A stretch of DNA of 64,000 nucleotides from Kiloniella litopenaei (lineage in GTDB: Bacteria; Pseudomonadota; Alphaproteobacteria; Kiloniellales; Kiloniellaceae), in contig NZ_LANI01000030.1 of assembly GCF_000982415.1 (NCBI RefSeq), positions 1 to 64,000 of the forward strand, read 5' to 3'. Each line of letters begins with the position of its first letter. Positions within the stretch are counted from its first letter, which is position 1. The translations under genes and the position numbers were made by a program. Positions 8,569-17,455 of this stretch are shown here, one piece after another. Below the pieces are notes generated by a model that was not told where the DNA came from, searched no databases, and was given only the letters and a program-made list of their open reading frames with translations.

Positions 8569-9489
8569 ATGGCCGCCATAAATAATTTAGACAACAAGCT
8601 GCACACCCATATAGCTGAGCTACATGCCTTTAATGCCGCAAGCAGACTTGGAAGCCTGACAAAAGCAGCGGAACAGCTCAAAATCACCCAACCAGCCCTT
8701 AGCCAAAAAATTAAACGCCTTGAAACCTTTGTTGGCGAGCCTCTTTTTTTACGCCAAAATCGCGGTGTAAAATTAACACCGACGGGTAAAGCCCTCTTTG
8801 AATCGACCCAAGAGATCTTTCAAACTTTTCATGGTATTTTCAAAGATATTGAAAAAAGAAAATCAGTAAAACAAGTGCGCATCAGTACTGATTTTGCTTT
8901 CGCAAGCCACTGGCTGGTTCCCAGGTTGGCCGACCTTCGAAACGATCTAAATGATATAGACATACAGGTCTTTACATCACAAACACCTGACAACCCGCTG
9001 TCTTTTCAAAGCGATATCATTATCTCTCTTAAAACAGCACCCCACACCGACAGGCGGAATCATATTCTTTTTGAAGAAGAAGTGTTTGCAATTTGCAGCC
9101 CTCGGTTTCTAGAAAAGCACGGCCCTTTTTTGAAAGCTTCGGACATTGGAAACCAACCCTTACTTGATTTAACAGCATCCCCAGACGCAAGCTGGCACAA
9201 CTGGAGCAGTTGGCTGGAATTACAAGGTGTCAAAAAATCAACTCAAGCAACCTCTATCGGCCTCAGTAATTATAGCCTGGTTATTCAGGCTGCCATTAGA
9301 AGCCAAGGTCTTGCCCTTGGCTGGAAAGGATTGATCGAAGAGCAAATTGCCGAAAAAGAGTTAGTGATCGCTTGGCCACAATCAGTACGAAGTGATCGAT
9401 CTTACAGCCTTGAACACAGGGAAGATGCCTCAACCCACGTAAAAAAAGTCTTTGCCTGGATCAAAGATCACGCATCGCGCAATTCATAA
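8569..9489 (+). CDS. LysR-family regulator, probable activator of betC
   Basis: The protein has an N-terminal winged helix-turn-helix (about 15-75; RLGSLTKAAEQL, ITQPALSQKIKRLE) and a LysR effector domain. I use the ATG at 8569 (306 residues). A TTG at 8548 is in frame but unlikely. The divergent arrangement with choline-sulfatase suggests it controls betC from the 128-base gap, as the choline sulfate-utilisation LysR proteins do. I did not find a clear T-N11-A palindrome in that gap. Its effector, choline sulfate or choline, is inference. Confidence 0.85.
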   Translation: MAAINNLDNKLHTHIAELHAFNAASRLGSLTKAAEQLKITQPALSQKIKRLETFVGEPLFLRQNRGVKLTPTGKALFESTQEIFQTFHGIFKDIEKRKSVKQVRISTDFAFASHWLVPRLADLRNDLNDIDIQVFTSQTPDNPLSFQSDIIISLKTAPHTDRRNHILFEEEVFAICSPRFLEKHGPFLKASDIGNQPLLDLTASPDASWHNWSSWLELQGVKKSTQATSIGLSNYSLVIQAAIRSQGLALGWKGLIEEQIAEKELVIAWPQSVRSDRSYSLEHREDASTHVKKVFAWIKDHASRNS

Positions 9490-9520
9490 TCAATATAAAA
9501 CAGTCCGACTTGCCCCACTT

Positions 9521-9536
9521 TATAAGAACTCTTATA
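9521..9536. promoter_or_regulatory. Perfect 7-bp inverted repeat upstream of the Bcr/CflA gene
   Basis: TATAAGA and TCTTATA separated by two bases lie 37 bases before the transporter start. Position and symmetry suit a dimeric repressor site or part of a promoter. It also follows the LysR gene by 31 bases, but there is no GC-rich stem for a terminator. No local MarR or TetR gene is present. Confidence 0.4.
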
Positions 9537-9572
9537 TGAAAGGGTATATTTTTATTCTTTTTTGAGAGTCCC

Positions 9573-10793
9573 ATGTCATTTATTCGCCCCCAAACACCCC
9601 TTAGTTCAGGGGAATTCATAGCACTTATGGCTTTTTTGATGTCATTGGTCGCTCTATCCATCGACGCCATTATGCCAGCATTGCCTTTAATGGGGCAGGA
9701 TCTCGCAGTTACAAACCCAAATGATGTCCAGCTTGTGATCGGCATCATATTTTTAGGATTGGCTACAGGACAGATTTTCTTTGGCCCCTGGTCTGACAGT
9801 ATTGGCCGAAAGCCTGTTATCTACTGTGGGTTAATCATTTTTATTATAGGGTCGATTATTTCCGCAACCGCAAGCGACTTTAACCTAATGCTATTGGGAA
9901 GGTTACTACAGGGTGTTGGTGCTTCTGGCCCCAGAACTATTTCGGTTGCCCTTGTTCGGGATCAATTCGAAGGCCGAGCCATGGCGCGTATCATGTCCTT
10001 TATCATGGCCGTCTTTATTATTGTGCCAACAATTGCACCCGCACTGGGCCAGTCAATTATGATACTCTTTGATTGGCAGGCAATATTCTATAGCTTTTTC
10101 CTACTCGCAAGTATCGTTCTGGTCTGGTTTGCAGGCAGACAACCAGAAACGCTATCACAGGAAAACAGAATTCCCTTAAGCATCGGGCACTTCTGGAGCG
10201 GCCTGAAAATGATCCTTACCAACAAACAATCGCTTGGCTACACCCTTGCAGCAGGTATTATTTTCGGGGCCTTTATTGGGTACCTCACCAGCGCACAGCA
10301 AATCTTTCAGGATATATACAACATTACAGACCTTTTCCCGCTCTACTTTGCGATCTTGTCACTTTCTATTGGTGCAGCTTCCCTGACCAATGCCAATCTG
10401 GTCATGCGATTTGGTATGAGAAAGCTATCAAAAATTGCACTGATTATCATGACTATTCTTGCTATCCTGTTTCTGATCCCGGCAACTCTGGCTTCAGGAC
10501 AACCACAACTGTGGTTGTTTATGATCTACATGATGCTTAGCTTCTTTTGCATTGGTATTCTCTTCGGGAATTTCAATACTCTCGCCATGGAACCTCTCGG
10601 TAAACTTGCCGGTCTCGGGTCCGCCGTTGTCGGTTCTCTGACAACCTATATCTGTATGGCAATTGGAATCACTATTGGACAAAACTATGACACCACTGTT
10701 TTGCCCTTAGTCTATTCCTTTGCCATTCTCGGCCTCATTTCCCTGGGCATTATGCTCTGGGTTGAAAGACAGCCAGAAACACAGCTCACTTAG
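9573..10793 (+). CDS. Bcr/CflA-family multidrug efflux MFS transporter
   Basis: The 406-residue inner-membrane protein has 12 predicted membrane segments. Features of the drug:H+ antiporter group of the major facilitator superfamily are visible: motif A GPWSDSIGRKP between helices 2 and 3, the first helix ending in SIDAIMPALP, and GRLLQGVGASGPR in helix 4, the last characteristic of Bcr/CflA exporters. Substrates cannot be predicted. The start follows GAGAG. It is a single gene between the LysR gene and a strong bidirectional terminator. Confidence 0.9.
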   Translation: MSFIRPQTPLSSGEFIALMAFLMSLVALSIDAIMPALPLMGQDLAVTNPNDVQLVIGIIFLGLATGQIFFGPWSDSIGRKPVIYCGLIIFIIGSIISATASDFNLMLLGRLLQGVGASGPRTISVALVRDQFEGRAMARIMSFIMAVFIIVPTIAPALGQSIMILFDWQAIFYSFFLLASIVLVWFAGRQPETLSQENRIPLSIGHFWSGLKMILTNKQSLGYTLAAGIIFGAFIGYLTSAQQIFQDIYNITDLFPLYFAILSLSIGAASLTNANLVMRFGMRKLSKIALIIMTILAILFLIPATLASGQPQLWLFMIYMMLSFFCIGILFGNFNTLAMEPLGKLAGLGSAVVGSLTTYICMAIGITIGQNYDTTVLPLVYSFAILGLISLGIMLWVERQPETQLT

Positions 10794-10795
10794 CA

Positions 10796-10832
10796 ATAAA
10801 GCAGTGCACAAAGCCACTGTGCACTGCTTTAT
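10796..10832. terminator. Bidirectional terminator between Bcr/CflA and DoxX genes
   Basis: A perfect 15-bp stem (10796-10810 and 10818-10832) with a 7-base loop lies between two convergent genes. The stem is AT-rich at its base, so it supplies A and T tracts in both directions, and CTTTTA follows on the plus strand. Confidence 0.85.
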
Positions 10833-10868
10833 CTTTTAACCCGGGGTTTAAGTTCTAGTCCCGTTTAC

Positions 10869-11270
10869 TTAATCAGGTTTAATTGCAAAGCGTCCGCTCC
10901 CCGTAAAAAGAAGCGCCAAGGCCGTCACCAGGAAGAAGCCTTGAAGTTCCAGTTGCCAGCCTCCTTGATTATTCAAAAGCATCAGTTGGTGACTGTGAAC
11001 CAGCACCATTGCAAAAATCATATTAATCGCGACCAGCAAAGAACCCAGCCGAGAATAAAATCCAGCGATGATCAGAAGTGGTGCGATCACTTCCCCAACG
11101 AACACACCATAAGCCATAAACTCTGGCAAACCCAAAGAAGCCAACTTACCGCCGATGAATTGAATTGATCCCGGGTTTCCCAGCTTGTGAATACCATGCA
11201 AGATCATCATACCGCCCAGACCAAGGCGAAGAAGAAATAGTCCAAGTGACGAATTATGAAGAATGCCCAT
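10869..11270 (-). CDS. DoxX-family membrane protein
   Basis: A 133-residue protein with four hydrophobic segments and the DoxX-family start LRLGLGGMMILHGIHKL. Others in this family have been linked to quinone-dependent oxidation or redox stress, but the group is broad and the role here is unknown. The start ATG follows GGGGGA. It is a single gene, convergent with the Bcr/CflA exporter. Confidence 0.8.
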   Translation of the reverse strand: MGILHNSSLGLFLLRLGLGGMMILHGIHKLGNPGSIQFIGGKLASLGLPEFMAYGVFVGEVIAPLLIIAGFYSRLGSLLVAINMIFAMVLVHSHQLMLLNNQGGWQLELQGFFLVTALALLFTGSGRFAIKPD

Positions 11271-11474
11271 CTATTTATCCCCCAAGCGTTTTCACGCTCT
11301 CAGCGCATATTCTATCAAAGATAAAAATGCTCTACTTATCAGTTCTATTGCCCTGTCTATTCTTGTGATTTTTTGCTGCAAGCAAGAAAAGACTTTCAAA
11401 TATGATGACACAACAGCAAAAGAAGATCCATCTTTTCAATAGCTTCCGCATAATCCTCATCTATAAAGACAAAA

Positions 11475-11504
11475 CAGGCCCGACCATTTTCATGATCGGG
11501 CCTG
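11475..11504 (-). terminator. Rho-independent terminator of the TRAP-usp operon
   Basis: A 9-bp GC-rich stem (11475-11483 with 11496-11504, loop of 12) is followed on the minus strand by TTTTGTCTTT. It lies 33 bases past the stop of the universal stress protein gene, so it ends that operon. Confidence 0.85.
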
Positions 11505-11536
11505 CTCTTTACCTTGCTAGAAAAACTTATTCGCCG

Positions 11537-11965
11537 TTAATCCCGAACAACCAAAACAGAACATTTTGCGTGACGGACAACCCGCGCAGCGTTTGGCCCC
11601 AAGAGATAATCTTCCATCCGCGGACGATGTGCACCCATGATGATAACATCTGCGGTTATCTCTTCGGAAATACGTAGAATCTCTTCATAGGCATTTCCGT
11701 GTCCGATAATGTGTTGAACCTTGATTCCCTCGGGAATGTTGTCATCGACAAACTTGTGCAGGGCTTTGTTTGCCCCTTCCATCATCTGCTCTTCATGATC
11801 CTTTGGAAAAAAAGAGCTTACGATACTGCTCCCAAAGTTGGGGACAACCGTCATGATATGAAGTGTTGATCCAAAAGCCTTGGCATATTCAACACTGGTT
11901 GGAAGTGCCTTGCCCCAGCTGTCTTTCTGGTCCAGATCAACGGCCAACAGGATATGTTTAAACAT
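11537..11965 (-). CDS. Universal stress protein (UspA family), TRAP-associated
   Basis: A 142-residue single-domain UspA protein. The N-terminal FKHILLAVDLD and the C-terminal nucleotide-loop region (MGAHRPR, then GPNAARVV and SVLVVRD) are seen. The loop roughly follows the G-2x-G-9x-G pattern of ATP-binding members. It starts 11 bases after the TRAP permease stop with an AAGGAG ribosome site, so the two are co-transcribed. In Halomonas the ectoine TRAP system TeaABC carries a similar protein, TeaD, that tunes transport; an analogous role is inferred here. Confidence 0.88.
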   Translation of the reverse strand: MFKHILLAVDLDQKDSWGKALPTSVEYAKAFGSTLHIMTVVPNFGSSIVSSFFPKDHEEQMMEGANKALHKFVDDNIPEGIKVQHIIGHGNAYEEILRISEEITADVIIMGAHRPRMEDYLLGPNAARVVRHAKCSVLVVRD

Positions 11966-11976
11966 TCAATATCTCC

Positions 11977-14790
11977 TTAAACGGCTGCTGTTTCAGCAAG
12001 TGGATTACGACGGCGACGTTGCAGCATGACAATCAAGCCCAAAAGCAAGAAGGCAGGTACATAGAAAAGCTCTTTTGCTGGGCGCTCGACAGGCACACCA
12101 ACCGATGTGATAACCTGATCAAAATCAAACCCGGCTTTTTCAGCTGCAGAGTTAAAGGTAACACCGTCAACAATAACCTTACCTTCGTCTTCAAGAAGCT
12201 CCAGACCATAGCCTTCAACACGCTCTTGGCCAGTCGCTTCATCACCAACCTTGATCAACATGGTTAAAGCGATGGGATCCCCAACATCATCTTCGGCAGC
12301 AACAATCAGGCGGATTTCCTGCCCCGGATCAACATCTGCCATTGCCTGAACAAGGCCATTACCGCCACGTTCTTCGTAGGGTTCAATCGCCAAATCGAGC
12401 CAGAATCCCGGACGGAAAAGCGTAAAGGCAATCAAGATCAATGCAACAGATTCCCACAGCTTTGACTTTGCCATGAAATATCCTTGTGTACCGGCCGTAA
12501 ATATCAACATGGCCCCGGTCGCTATTACAAAGATCAAAACACCCTCGCCGGCTGAAACGTCAATCAACAGTAGATCTGTATTGAAGATAAAGAGGAAAGG
12601 AAGCAGCGCTGTTCTCAGGGAATAGAAAAAGGCAACAAATCCGGTACGAATAGGATCACCGCCTGAAACCGCAGCTGCGGCAAAAGAGGCAAGCCCCACC
12701 GGTGGCGTCACATCCGCCATAATTCCGAAGTAAAACACAAACATATGAACAGCAATAAGCGGTACAATCAAACCGTTCTGCTGCCCAAGAGCAACAATCA
12801 CAGGCGCCAGTAACGAAGATACTACAATATAGTTCGCTGTTGTCGGCAGGCCCATCCCCAAAATCAGACTAAGGATCGCTGTCCAGAACAGAATTAGCAT
12901 AATCTGCCCCAGAGAAAGGAACTCCACCAGCGCCGCCAATTTAAGACCAACGCCCGTTTGAGAGACTGCCCCCACAATGATACCGGCCGCCGCAGTTGCA
13001 ATACCGATACCAATCATGTTTCTCGCCCCGGCAATCATGCCTTCGACCAACTCGTCTAGACCACGACGGATTGTACCCGCAGTTCCTTCTCCGCGATAGA
13101 ACGCGAAAAGATAACGTTGCGTAAACAAGATGAAAATCATCAAGGCAGCAGCATAAAAAGCTGAGGTTCCCGGTGACTTTCGTTCAACCATCAAGCACCA
13201 GATCAAAACCACAACCGGTAACAGGAAATGTAATCCAGACTTCACAGTCGGACCCGTTTCCGGCAGTTCAACAACCGCGCTATTGGGATCATCCATTTCA
13301 AGATCCGGATAAGACGAACTGATCCGGGCCAACAAGAGATACGCAACAAGGATCAAAGCCATAATGACCCACTGCGTCTCGTCACCAAAAGTTGTCTTGA
13401 TCAAATCAATGACAAAGAACAAGCCAAAGGCACCAATGACAGTCGTGCCCAAAACCATTGCACCTGTGGAAATCGTCTTGGCAACAGTTGATTGATCCGC
13501 GGACTTTTTAAGTAAGCCAGCAATGCCGTACATAATAGCAAGAACAACAACAATTCCGGCCAACCGTGCCGTTGATGTCTCAAGGAAATGATAGACTTCG
13601 TACAGGTAGTACAGTCCTCCGGCCAAAGCGATGATCATGGAAAGAGTAATCCCCCATGACATTAGCACCCATGATGTTGGCTTGCTTTCGCCATTGCGAG
13701 ACAATCCCTGCATGTTCAGTTTTTTAGCTTCCAGATGCACAATATACACCAAAGCAATGTATGAAATGACAGCGGGGAGGAAGGCGTGTTTCACAACTTC
13801 AAAATAGGGAATGCCGACATATTCCACCATAAGGAACGCAGCAGCTCCCATAACCGGTGGCATGATCTGGCCATTCACAGAAGAGGCGACCTCTACCGCA
13901 CCTGATTTTTCAGAATTAAAGCCAACCCGTTTCATCATTGGAATGGTGAACGTTCCCGTCGTAACAACATTCGCAATGGAAGAACCGGAAATAAGACCTG
14001 TCATCCCCGACGCCACAACAGCTGCTTTCGCAGGGCCACCACTGAAATGCCCCATCAGCGCAAAAGCAACTTTGATAAAATAGTTACCCGCACCCGCACG
14101 ATCCAGCAGCGCACCAAAGAGCACAAAAAGGAACACAAGGTCCGTTGAAACACCAAGAGCAATACCAAAAACACCTTCATCGCCCAGGAACTGATGATAG
14201 GTTGTACCGCCAAAAGAAGATCCCTTCCAGGCAATCAAGTCAGGCGCATAAGGCCCAAAGAAAGTGTAGCTTAAGAACACAATAGCCACGACCATCAAAG
14301 GTGGTCCAAGCGCACGTCTAGTTGCTTCCAGTAGTAAGATCATCCCAATGACAGCGACAACAATGTCGAACTCTGTCGGGTTACTTGGGCGGTTCGATAA
14401 TCGCAGCCCAGAGATCGCTTCGGCAAGAGACGTATCGGCTAAAAACGGGTAGAGAACACAAAAGGTTCCAACGATAGATAAAACCCAGTCGGCCAGAGGA
14501 ATACGGCGACGTGGAGAATTTTTGAAAGCCGGATAAGCCAAAAAGGCAAGAAACACAGCAAAACCAAGATGAATTGGGCGGGATTCACGTGTCGAAAACA
14601 CGCCCCAACCAAGTTCGTACGGTATCGGAGACGCGATCCAGACTTGAAAAATTGACCAGATCAATGCCGTAGCAGACATGACAAGAATGATCGTTTTATT
14701 AGAGGGTATTCGCCCCCCCGTATCTGTTGAGGCGACAAGGTCTTGAAGTTCCTCATCACTCAGAGCAGTATTAGAATTTTCTGAAGACAT
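11977..14790 (-). CDS. TRAP transporter fused 4TM/12TM permease (TAXI type)
   Basis: This 937-residue inner-membrane protein fuses the small DctQ-like subunit (four segments, about residues 30-180) to the large DctM-like subunit (about 180-720), as is usual for TRAP systems that use a TAXI-type receptor. Gly/Pro-rich motifs such as GSSIANVVTTG and GMGLPTTANYIV are typical of DctM. The C-terminal part has further hydrophobic segments plus a soluble region with a PDZ-like look (FNSAAEKAGFDFDQV) and a final RRRRR, resembling DUF3394. The receptor gene lies upstream and usp downstream. The substrate is unknown; ectoine or another compound of the neighbouring pathways is a guess. Confidence 0.92.
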   Translation of the reverse strand: MSSENSNTALSDEELQDLVASTDTGGRIPSNKTIILVMSATALIWSIFQVWIASPIPYELGWGVFSTRESRPIHLGFAVFLAFLAYPAFKNSPRRRIPLADWVLSIVGTFCVLYPFLADTSLAEAISGLRLSNRPSNPTEFDIVVAVIGMILLLEATRRALGPPLMVVAIVFLSYTFFGPYAPDLIAWKGSSFGGTTYHQFLGDEGVFGIALGVSTDLVFLFVLFGALLDRAGAGNYFIKVAFALMGHFSGGPAKAAVVASGMTGLISGSSIANVVTTGTFTIPMMKRVGFNSEKSGAVEVASSVNGQIMPPVMGAAAFLMVEYVGIPYFEVVKHAFLPAVISYIALVYIVHLEAKKLNMQGLSRNGESKPTSWVLMSWGITLSMIIALAGGLYYLYEVYHFLETSTARLAGIVVVLAIMYGIAGLLKKSADQSTVAKTISTGAMVLGTTVIGAFGLFFVIDLIKTTFGDETQWVIMALILVAYLLLARISSSYPDLEMDDPNSAVVELPETGPTVKSGLHFLLPVVVLIWCLMVERKSPGTSAFYAAALMIFILFTQRYLFAFYRGEGTAGTIRRGLDELVEGMIAGARNMIGIGIATAAAGIIVGAVSQTGVGLKLAALVEFLSLGQIMLILFWTAILSLILGMGLPTTANYIVVSSLLAPVIVALGQQNGLIVPLIAVHMFVFYFGIMADVTPPVGLASFAAAAVSGGDPIRTGFVAFFYSLRTALLPFLFIFNTDLLLIDVSAGEGVLIFVIATGAMLIFTAGTQGYFMAKSKLWESVALILIAFTLFRPGFWLDLAIEPYEERGGNGLVQAMADVDPGQEIRLIVAAEDDVGDPIALTMLIKVGDEATGQERVEGYGLELLEDEGKVIVDGVTFNSAAEKAGFDFDQVITSVGVPVERPAKELFYVPAFLLLGLIVMLQRRRRNPLAETAAV

Positions 14791-14948
14791 CCCCTATATC
14801 CCTGTTAGCTGTGCTCGGCTTTAGGCCCCCACAAAGCGACCCCACCATTGCTTTATCTGTTAACAATCAGATGAAACGGAATTCATAACTTCTGATAAAC
14901 AAAACTAAAGATATCATAGGCCGTGACAAAGTTGGCCCGAAATAAAGA

Positions 14949-14980
14949 TAGGGCGGAAGTACCGTGGTTCTTCCGCCCTA
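14949..14980 (-). terminator. Hairpin terminator after the TAXI receptor gene
   Basis: An 11-bp perfect stem (14949-14959 with 14970-14980) lies 16 bases past the receptor stop, followed on the minus strand by TCTTTATTTC. It sits between receptor and permease genes, so it may act as a partial terminator or 3' stabiliser that keeps receptor levels above permease levels. Confidence 0.75.
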
Positions 14981-14996
14981 TTATTAAATGCCCGGA

Positions 14997-15962
14997 TTAC
15001 ATCCAGCCACGTTCTTTGTAATAACGCACAGCACCATCATGAAGCGGTGCAGACAGATTTTTGGTAATCATGTCTTCTTCTTTCAGATGCGCAAATGCAG
15101 GGTGCATTTTTTTGAAACGTTTGAAGTTATCGAAAACAGCTTTCACCATTTGGTAAACAACTTCATCATCAACAGCAGTGGAGCTAACAAAAGTTGCACC
15201 AACACCGAAAGTCGTTACATCTTCCGGGTTGCCATTATATGTGCCACCTTTAATAGATGTCATCGCATAGTAATCGTTGTCTGCGGCAAGCTTCTGGATA
15301 ACATCGTTATCAACAGTGATCAGTTTAGAATCACAAGAAGTCGTTGCTTCTGTAATTGTACCTGATGGGTGACCGACAGTGAACACGATAGCATCAACCT
15401 TGTTGTCACAAAGTGCAGCAGCCTGTTCAGCTGATTTAAGTTCGGAAGCCAGCGCAAAGTCGCTCATCTGCCAACCCATTTTCTCCATAACAACTTCCAT
15501 AGTTGCACGGGCACCTGAACCTGGATTACTGACGTTAACTTTTTTGCCTTTCAGGTCATCAAAGGTTTTGATGCCGGAATCAGCGCGCGCAACAACTGTA
15601 AAGGGCTCTGGATGTACAGAGAATACGGCACGCAGTTCTTTGTAAGCACCATCAGGGAATTTTTCTGGCGCAGTCCCGTTATAGCCGTGGTACTGCCAAT
15701 CAGACTGGGCAACACCCATATCGATATCACCAGCGCGCATACCATTGATATTATCGACGGAACCACCTGTTTTATGCGTACAGTTGATTTCGTGATCTTT
15801 GGTACCCTTGTTAACCAAACGGCAGATAGCACCACCAACCTGATAATAAACACCAGTTTGACCGCCAGTACCAATCACAACGTGTTTTGTGTCAGCAAAA
15901 GCTGCGGACGTCATCAGTGCCGCACCTGCTACTGCTGTCATTGCCATTTTTTTTACAAACAT
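14997..15962 (-). CDS. TAXI-family TRAP solute receptor
   Basis: This 321-residue periplasmic binding protein delivers substrate to the fused TRAP permease. It has a clear signal peptide ending TSAAFA. The mature start KHVVIGTGGQTGVYYQVGG and the motif GAICRLVNKG are hallmarks of the TAXI family, as is VSVHPEPFTVVA further on. The ribosome site AAGGAG is well placed. The permease gene follows 206 bases downstream beyond a hairpin. Ligands of TAXI receptors are known for only a few members (glutamate-like compounds among them), so the substrate is open. Confidence 0.93.
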   Translation of the reverse strand: MFVKKMAMTAVAGAALMTSAAFADTKHVVIGTGGQTGVYYQVGGAICRLVNKGTKDHEINCTHKTGGSVDNINGMRAGDIDMGVAQSDWQYHGYNGTAPEKFPDGAYKELRAVFSVHPEPFTVVARADSGIKTFDDLKGKKVNVSNPGSGARATMEVVMEKMGWQMSDFALASELKSAEQAAALCDNKVDAIVFTVGHPSGTITEATTSCDSKLITVDNDVIQKLAADNDYYAMTSIKGGTYNGNPEDVTTFGVGATFVSSTAVDDEVVYQMVKAVFDNFKRFKKMHPAFAHLKEEDMITKNLSAPLHDGAVRYYKERGWM

Positions 15963-16517
15963 GCCTACTCCTTGGTTTCATGCTTTTTATTAACTTTAAC
16001 TATCCTGCAGGATATCAACTTTCACAGCCATCTACCCCACAATCATATTCATGTGCCGAACCACAAACGAATACTATTAACCATCTTACACGTGACGGTT
16101 AAATTTCTTAACCATTGGGCCTCTGTAACAAAATACAAACGCACCAAACCCCACTAGCTTTTTCGATGCAAAGGCACCGCAAAATTGTTTAATGTCCTGA
16201 CAGGTAAATTATATTATTTGGCAGTAGCACCCTTGAACGAGTAATTCAAAATGCTACGAAAAGCATATTGGATCCGTGTGTTACCTTTTCGAATCTACTT
16301 TCGTTTCATGCGCTTAGCTTACGTCAAACCCAATGCGAATGGAATAGCCAATTCATATTTTCCCTGTCTAATCGAACTACTTTGCGAGTTCTTTATCCCC
16401 GACATGGTTGCGTATGTAATATTTACAGTCAACAGATAACATTTGTTCTTTTTTACACCCCACATCCAAGGACTCCCCAAAAGTCTAGGGTTTCTCCACC
16501 TTAGAGAATATTAAAAC
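15963..16517. other. Intergenic region upstream of the TAXI receptor
   Basis: I see no convincing gene in these 555 bases. Short open frames lack ribosome sites and family resemblance. The region holds the receptor gene's ribosome site, a 14-bp palindrome at 16001-16014, and a 6-bp inverted repeat with a 5-base loop at 16097-16113. At 16438-16447 is AACATTTGTT, the reverse complement of the core of the palindrome in front of the RpiR gene. Confidence 0.6.
16001..16014. promoter_or_regulatory. 14-bp perfect palindrome upstream of the TAXI receptor gene
   Basis: TATCCTGCAGGATA is its own reverse complement and ends 39 bases before the receptor start. The position suits an operator for a dimeric regulator of the TRAP operon. 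The neighbouring RpiR protein or the Lrp-type regulator are candidates. This is inference from symmetry and position. Confidence 0.5.
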
Positions 16518-17411
16518 TCAAGACTTCCAGAAGACATTTGTTTCTTTGCGATATTCATTAAAGGTCTGGATTCTTTGCTTTGTATCCGGGGCACCTTTTT
16601 CAATCAAAGCTGTCAAAAGCCATTCTGATAATGCAAAAAATCCGACAAAACTATCAAACCCGACAAAGTCTTTGTAATTCCGAGGCGTTGATATTGGTGA
16701 TATTAGCGTCACATCAGGCTTGAGCGGCAACGAATTAGCCGTACTATCAGACATCAAGATCAGTGTTGCGTCTCTTGATTTTGCTATTTCGCACGCCTCG
16801 ATTGTCTCTCTTGAAAAGGGAGAAATAGAAACAGCGAGCACAACATCCTCGGCCCCTACCGTCAATATTTCATCAACCGGAGAATTGGCATGTCCTGGCG
16901 CCACAATTAAATTTGGCAACGCCATTCTGCCCACATAATAAAGATAATGAATCAAGGTGTAGGGTGCCCGCGTTCCCATCAAATAGACATTTCGTGCCCC
17001 GAGTATCATTTCTGCAGCTTTTTCAATATCTTCGGCTTCGTTATGACGCAAAGCTTCGGTCACATTGCCGATCACACTGGTCGCTGTATCCGCGCGCACA
17101 CGTTCAATCCCGCCACGATCATAAAGCTCGTTCACCCATTGTGTTGTATTGGAATTTGACGCACTTGCGGTTAAAGCAGCCCTGAAAGGCTCCCTTAATT
17201 GATTATAACTATCAAACCCTAACTTTTGGGCCAATCGCACTAACGTATTGGTGCTGACACTTGTTGCTTCTGCGCAATCCCGAATTGACTTCATGCCAAA
17301 TTTGGCAGGATTATCAATAATAAACATTGCAACACGACGTAAACTGCGAGGGTAAGCATTTAATTCTTTTGTCAAACGCTCTACAATACGGGCCTTCTCG
17401 ACCTGACTCAT
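16518..17411 (-). CDS. MurR/RpiR-family transcriptional regulator
   Basis: The protein has an N-terminal helix-turn-helix of the RpiR type (about 10-80; MKSIRDCAEATSVSTNTLVRLAQKLGF) and a C-terminal SIS domain (about 120-270; LGARNVYLMGTRAPY, AVSISPFSRETIE) that usually binds a phosphosugar or related ligand. I take the ATG at 17411 (297 residues), just after GGGGGT. A TTG 33 bases upstream is in frame. It is divergent from the aminotransferase-BKACE pair and lies beside the TRAP operon, so it probably controls one or both. RpiR proteins in marine bacteria also regulate amino-acid and taurine-type catabolism, so a sugar ligand need not be assumed. Confidence 0.9.
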   Translation of the reverse strand: MSQVEKARIVERLTKELNAYPRSLRRVAMFIIDNPAKFGMKSIRDCAEATSVSTNTLVRLAQKLGFDSYNQLREPFRAALTASASNSNTTQWVNELYDRGGIERVRADTATSVIGNVTEALRHNEAEDIEKAAEMILGARNVYLMGTRAPYTLIHYLYYVGRMALPNLIVAPGHANSPVDEILTVGAEDVVLAVSISPFSRETIEACEIAKSRDATLILMSDSTANSLPLKPDVTLISPISTPRNYKDFVGFDSFVGFFALSEWLLTALIEKGAPDTKQRIQTFNEYRKETNVFWKS

Positions 17412-17435
17412 GGCACCCCCAATCAACACCTCAAA

Positions 17436-17455
17436 TAATAACAAATGTTATTATA
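17436..17455. promoter_or_regulatory. Perfect inverted repeat in the RpiR/aminotransferase promoter region
   Basis: ATAATAACA and TGTTATTAT, 9 bp each with AA between, form a symmetrical site 25 bases before the RpiR start. This is a strong candidate for the operator bound by RpiR itself, in the gap it shares with the divergent aminotransferase gene. Confidence 0.6.

Noticed and set aside
15612-16157. Plus-strand open frame overlapping the TAXI receptor and running into the intergenic region
   Set aside because: Its composition is unlike a real protein and it has no ribosome site. Most of it is antisense to the receptor gene.
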